Source of the DNA: Gemmatimonadota bacterium
GTDB lineage: Bacteria; ARS69
DNA: 7,669 nt
Reading direction: 5' to 3'
Assembly: GCA_021604925.1 (NCBI GenBank)
Contig: BQJX01000118.1
Span: 1-7,669 of the forward strand
Below the pieces are notes generated by a model, which was not told the DNA's origin, did no database searches, and saw nothing but the letters and a program-made list of their open reading frames with translations. Shown here piece by piece: positions 6,345-7,669 of the stretch (position 1 is the first letter of the stretch; every line of letters begins with the position of its first letter). Made by a program: the position numbers and the translations under genes.

Positions 6345-6382
6345 CTGGTCCAGGACCTCCCCACCCCGTATTTCTGGACCAG
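6345..6382 (+). repeat. Inverted repeat in the tryptophanase leader
   Basis: CTGGTCCAG (6345-6353) and CTGGACCAG (6374-6382) are exact reverse complements separated by 20 C-rich bases. The second arm ends 14 bases before the ribosome binding site. It could be an operator pair or an RNA stem affecting expression of the lyase. No T-run follows, so it is not an intrinsic terminator. Confidence 0.55.
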
Positions 6383-6396
6383 GAATCCCGTTCTAC

Positions 6397-6402
6397 GGAG
6401 GG
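6397..6402 (+). promoter_or_regulatory. Ribosome binding site of the tryptophanase
   Basis: GGAGGG, a near-perfect Shine-Dalgarno sequence, ends four bases before the GTG at 6407. It decides the start against the long open frame that runs upstream in the same phase. Confidence 0.75.
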
Positions 6403-6406
6403 TGCC

Positions 6407-7669
6407 GTGAAGACCATCATCGAGCCGTTTCGGATCCACTCCGTGGAGCCGCTCACGCTGACCACCCGGGTACAGCGGGAGCGCCTGTTGGAGGCCGCCC
6501 ACTGGAACCTGTTCTCGCTGCGCGGCCGCGACGTGCTCATCGATCTGCTCACGGACAGCGGCACCGGAGCCATGAGTACCGAGCAATGGGCGGCGATCAT
6601 GCGCGGCGACGAGACCTACGCCGGATCCCCCAGTTTCGAGCGGTTCGAGGATGCGGTGCAGGCCATCTTCGGGTTCCGGCACGTGATCCCCACCCACCAG
6701 GGGCGCGCCGCGGAGCACCTTCTCTTCCAGACACTCGCGTGGCCGGGGGCGCTGGTCCCCAACAACACGCACTTCGACACGACCCGCGCGAACGTGGAGA
6801 TGGCCGGCGCCACCGCGCTGGATCTTCCCTGCGCCGAGATGCACGACACCGCAAGCAACGAACCGTTCAAGGGCAACCTGGACCTGGCCGCCCTGGAGCA
6901 AACGCTGCGAGAGAGTCGGGACCGGATCCCGCTGGTGATGGTCACGGTCACGAACAACGCGGCCGGCGGACAACCGGTGAGCCTGGAGAACCTGCGGGGA
7001 GTGCGCGACATCTGCACGACCCACGGGGTCCCGCTGTTCCTGGACGCTTGCCGGTTCGCCGAGAACTCGTTCCTGATCCGCGAACGCGAGGCGGGACAAC
7101 GCCGCCGGGCCCTGCCCAGCATTGCGGCGGAGATGTTCGCCCTCGCCGACGGCTGCACCATGAGCGCCAAGAAGGACGGCATGGCCAACATCGGGGGATT
7201 CGTGGCGTGCCGCGACGACGCGCTGGCCGCGGAACTCCGCAGCCGACTGGTGGTGACCGAGGGATTCCCCACCTACGGTGGCATGGCCGGCCGTGACATG
7301 GACGCGGTGGCCCAGGGGCTGCACGAAGCGCTGGACGAGGGCTACCAGGAGTACCGCCACGCCAGCATCCGCTACGTGTGCACCCGGCTGAGCGGACAGG
7401 GAATTCCCGCGGTGCAACCGCCCGGCGGACACGCGGTGTTCCTGGATGCGTCGGCGTTCCTGCCCCACCTTCCCTGGTCGCAGTTTCCGGGACAGGCGCT
7501 GGCCGCCGAACTCTACCTGGAGGGCGGCGTCCGATCCTGCGAGATCGGCAGCCTGATGCTGGGGCACAAGGATCCCAAGACCGGAGAAGAGCTGCCCGCC
7601 GCGAACGAACTCGTCCGCCTGGCGATTCCTCGTCGAACGTATACGCAGAGCCACATGGACTACGTGATC
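6407..7669 (+). CDS. tnaA: Tryptophanase (tryptophan indole-lyase), 3' end cut by window edge
   Basis: 421 residues are visible of an expected ~460-470. This is a PLP fold-type I enzyme that splits L-tryptophan into indole, pyruvate and ammonia in the cytoplasm. Shared tryptophanase/tyrosine phenol-lyase landmarks: EPFRI near the start, DLLTDSGTGAM (46-56), GDETYAGS with Tyr71, THQGR with Arg100, NNAAGGQP (183-190), LDACRFAEN (212-220), MSAKKD with PLP-binding Lys256, EGFPTYGG (285-292), and VRLAIPRRTYT with Arg404, the carboxylate-binding arginine. The two lyases are told apart at two positions visible here. Asp124 (FDTTR) replaces the Thr124 of tyrosine phenol-lyase, and Ile380 (CEIGS) replaces its phenol-binding Arg381; both fit tryptophanase. 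The third discriminator, a C-terminal His versus Phe, lies beyond the window. GTG at 6407 has GGAGGG four bases upstream. The frame is open back to an ATG at 6140, but that extension is Pro/Arg-rich and unlike the family. Confidence 0.93.
   Translation, partial: MKTIIEPFRIHSVEPLTLTTRVQRERLLEAAHWNLFSLRGRDVLIDLLTDSGTGAMSTEQWAAIMRGDETYAGSPSFERFEDAVQAIFGFRHVIPTHQGRAAEHLLFQTLAWPGALVPNNTHFDTTRANVEMAGATALDLPCAEMHDTASNEPFKGNLDLAALEQTLRESRDRIPLVMVTVTNNAAGGQPVSLENLRGVRDICTTHGVPLFLDACRFAENSFLIREREAGQRRRALPSIAAEMFALADGCTMSAKKDGMANIGGFVACRDDALAAELRSRLVVTEGFPTYGGMAGRDMDAVAQGLHEALDEGYQEYRHASIRYVCTRLSGQGIPAVQPPGGHAVFLDASAFLPHLPWSQFPGQALAAELYLEGGVRSCEIGSLMLGHKDPKTGEELPAANELVRLAIPRRTYTQSHMDYVI

Larger units (their letters stand above)
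6039..6406. other. Divergent intergenic control region
   Basis: This stretch of 368 bases separates the minus-strand phosphatidyltransferase from the plus-strand tryptophanase. No convincing coding frame lies in it. It must hold the promoters for both directions unless transcription enters from elsewhere. The left half (6060-6190) carries dyads, a repeated motif and nested hairpins. The right half (6241-6370) is C-rich on the plus strand, with 69 C and 32 G in 130 bases by hand count. Four GGGCCC hexamers lie at 6110, 6147, 6173 and 6281. No clear -35/-10 pair for the tryptophanase was found. Confidence 0.8.

Noticed and set aside
6140..6406. N-terminal extension of the tryptophanase back to an ATG at 6140
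   Set aside because: The 89 added residues are Pro/Arg/Gly-rich and unlike any tryptophanase. The GTG at 6407 has a strong ribosome binding site and gives the usual N-terminus.
6035..7654. Long minus-strand open frame (539 codons) opposite the tryptophanase
   Set aside because: The plus strand encodes an unmistakable tryptophanase with all catalytic motifs. The opposite frame is a GC-rich shadow with no recognisable domain.

Overview
The window is strongly GC-rich, with G or C favoured at third codon positions, and gene-dense. A lipobox-bearing lipoprotein with a LysM-like domain suggests a bacterium with a peptidoglycan envelope. A high-GC Gram-negative or an uncultivated phylum would fit, but nothing here fixes the taxon. 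No RNA gene, insertion sequence, phage gene or CRISPR array was seen.

Minus strand, about 6038 down to 1: six genes are packed head to tail as one probable operon. In transcription order they are a CDP-alcohol phosphatidyltransferase (6038-5382), thymidylate kinase tmk (5315-4659), a polytopic glycosyltransferase-39/ArnT-like membrane protein with a long Arg/Gly tail (4662-2794), larB (2752-1952), larC (1955-765), and a LysM-TPR lipoprotein that runs off the left edge (772-1). Three junctions are stop/start overlaps (GTGA at tmk/membrane protein, ATGA at larB/larC, GTGAGTGA at larC/lipoprotein), which points to translational coupling. LarB and LarC perform the first and last steps of nickel-pincer nucleotide (NPN) cofactor synthesis. 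The sulfur-inserting enzyme LarE and any NPN-dependent enzyme such as the lactate racemase LarA are not in the window.

Intergenic, 6039-6406: a 368-base divergent control region. Its left half carries short dyads, a GC-rich nested hairpin and three copies of a CCTTCYGGGG-type motif spaced 21 and 63 bases apart. Its right half is C-rich on the plus strand and ends in a 9-bp inverted repeat just upstream of the plus-strand gene.

Plus strand, 6407 to the right edge: a PLP-dependent beta-eliminating lyase, called tryptophanase (tnaA) rather than tyrosine phenol-lyase from two discriminating active-site positions. It lacks its C-terminal end because the window stops.

Taken together, the minus-strand operon mixes envelope and lipid functions (phosphatidyltransferase, glycosyltransferase-like protein, LysM lipoprotein) with nucleotide metabolism (Tmk) and nickel cofactor assembly (LarB, LarC). 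The divergent tryptophanase is catabolic. I do not see a clearly new multi-gene system. The best leads are the organised repeats in the divergent region, the Arg/Gly tail on the membrane protein, and the placement of larBC inside an envelope operon.
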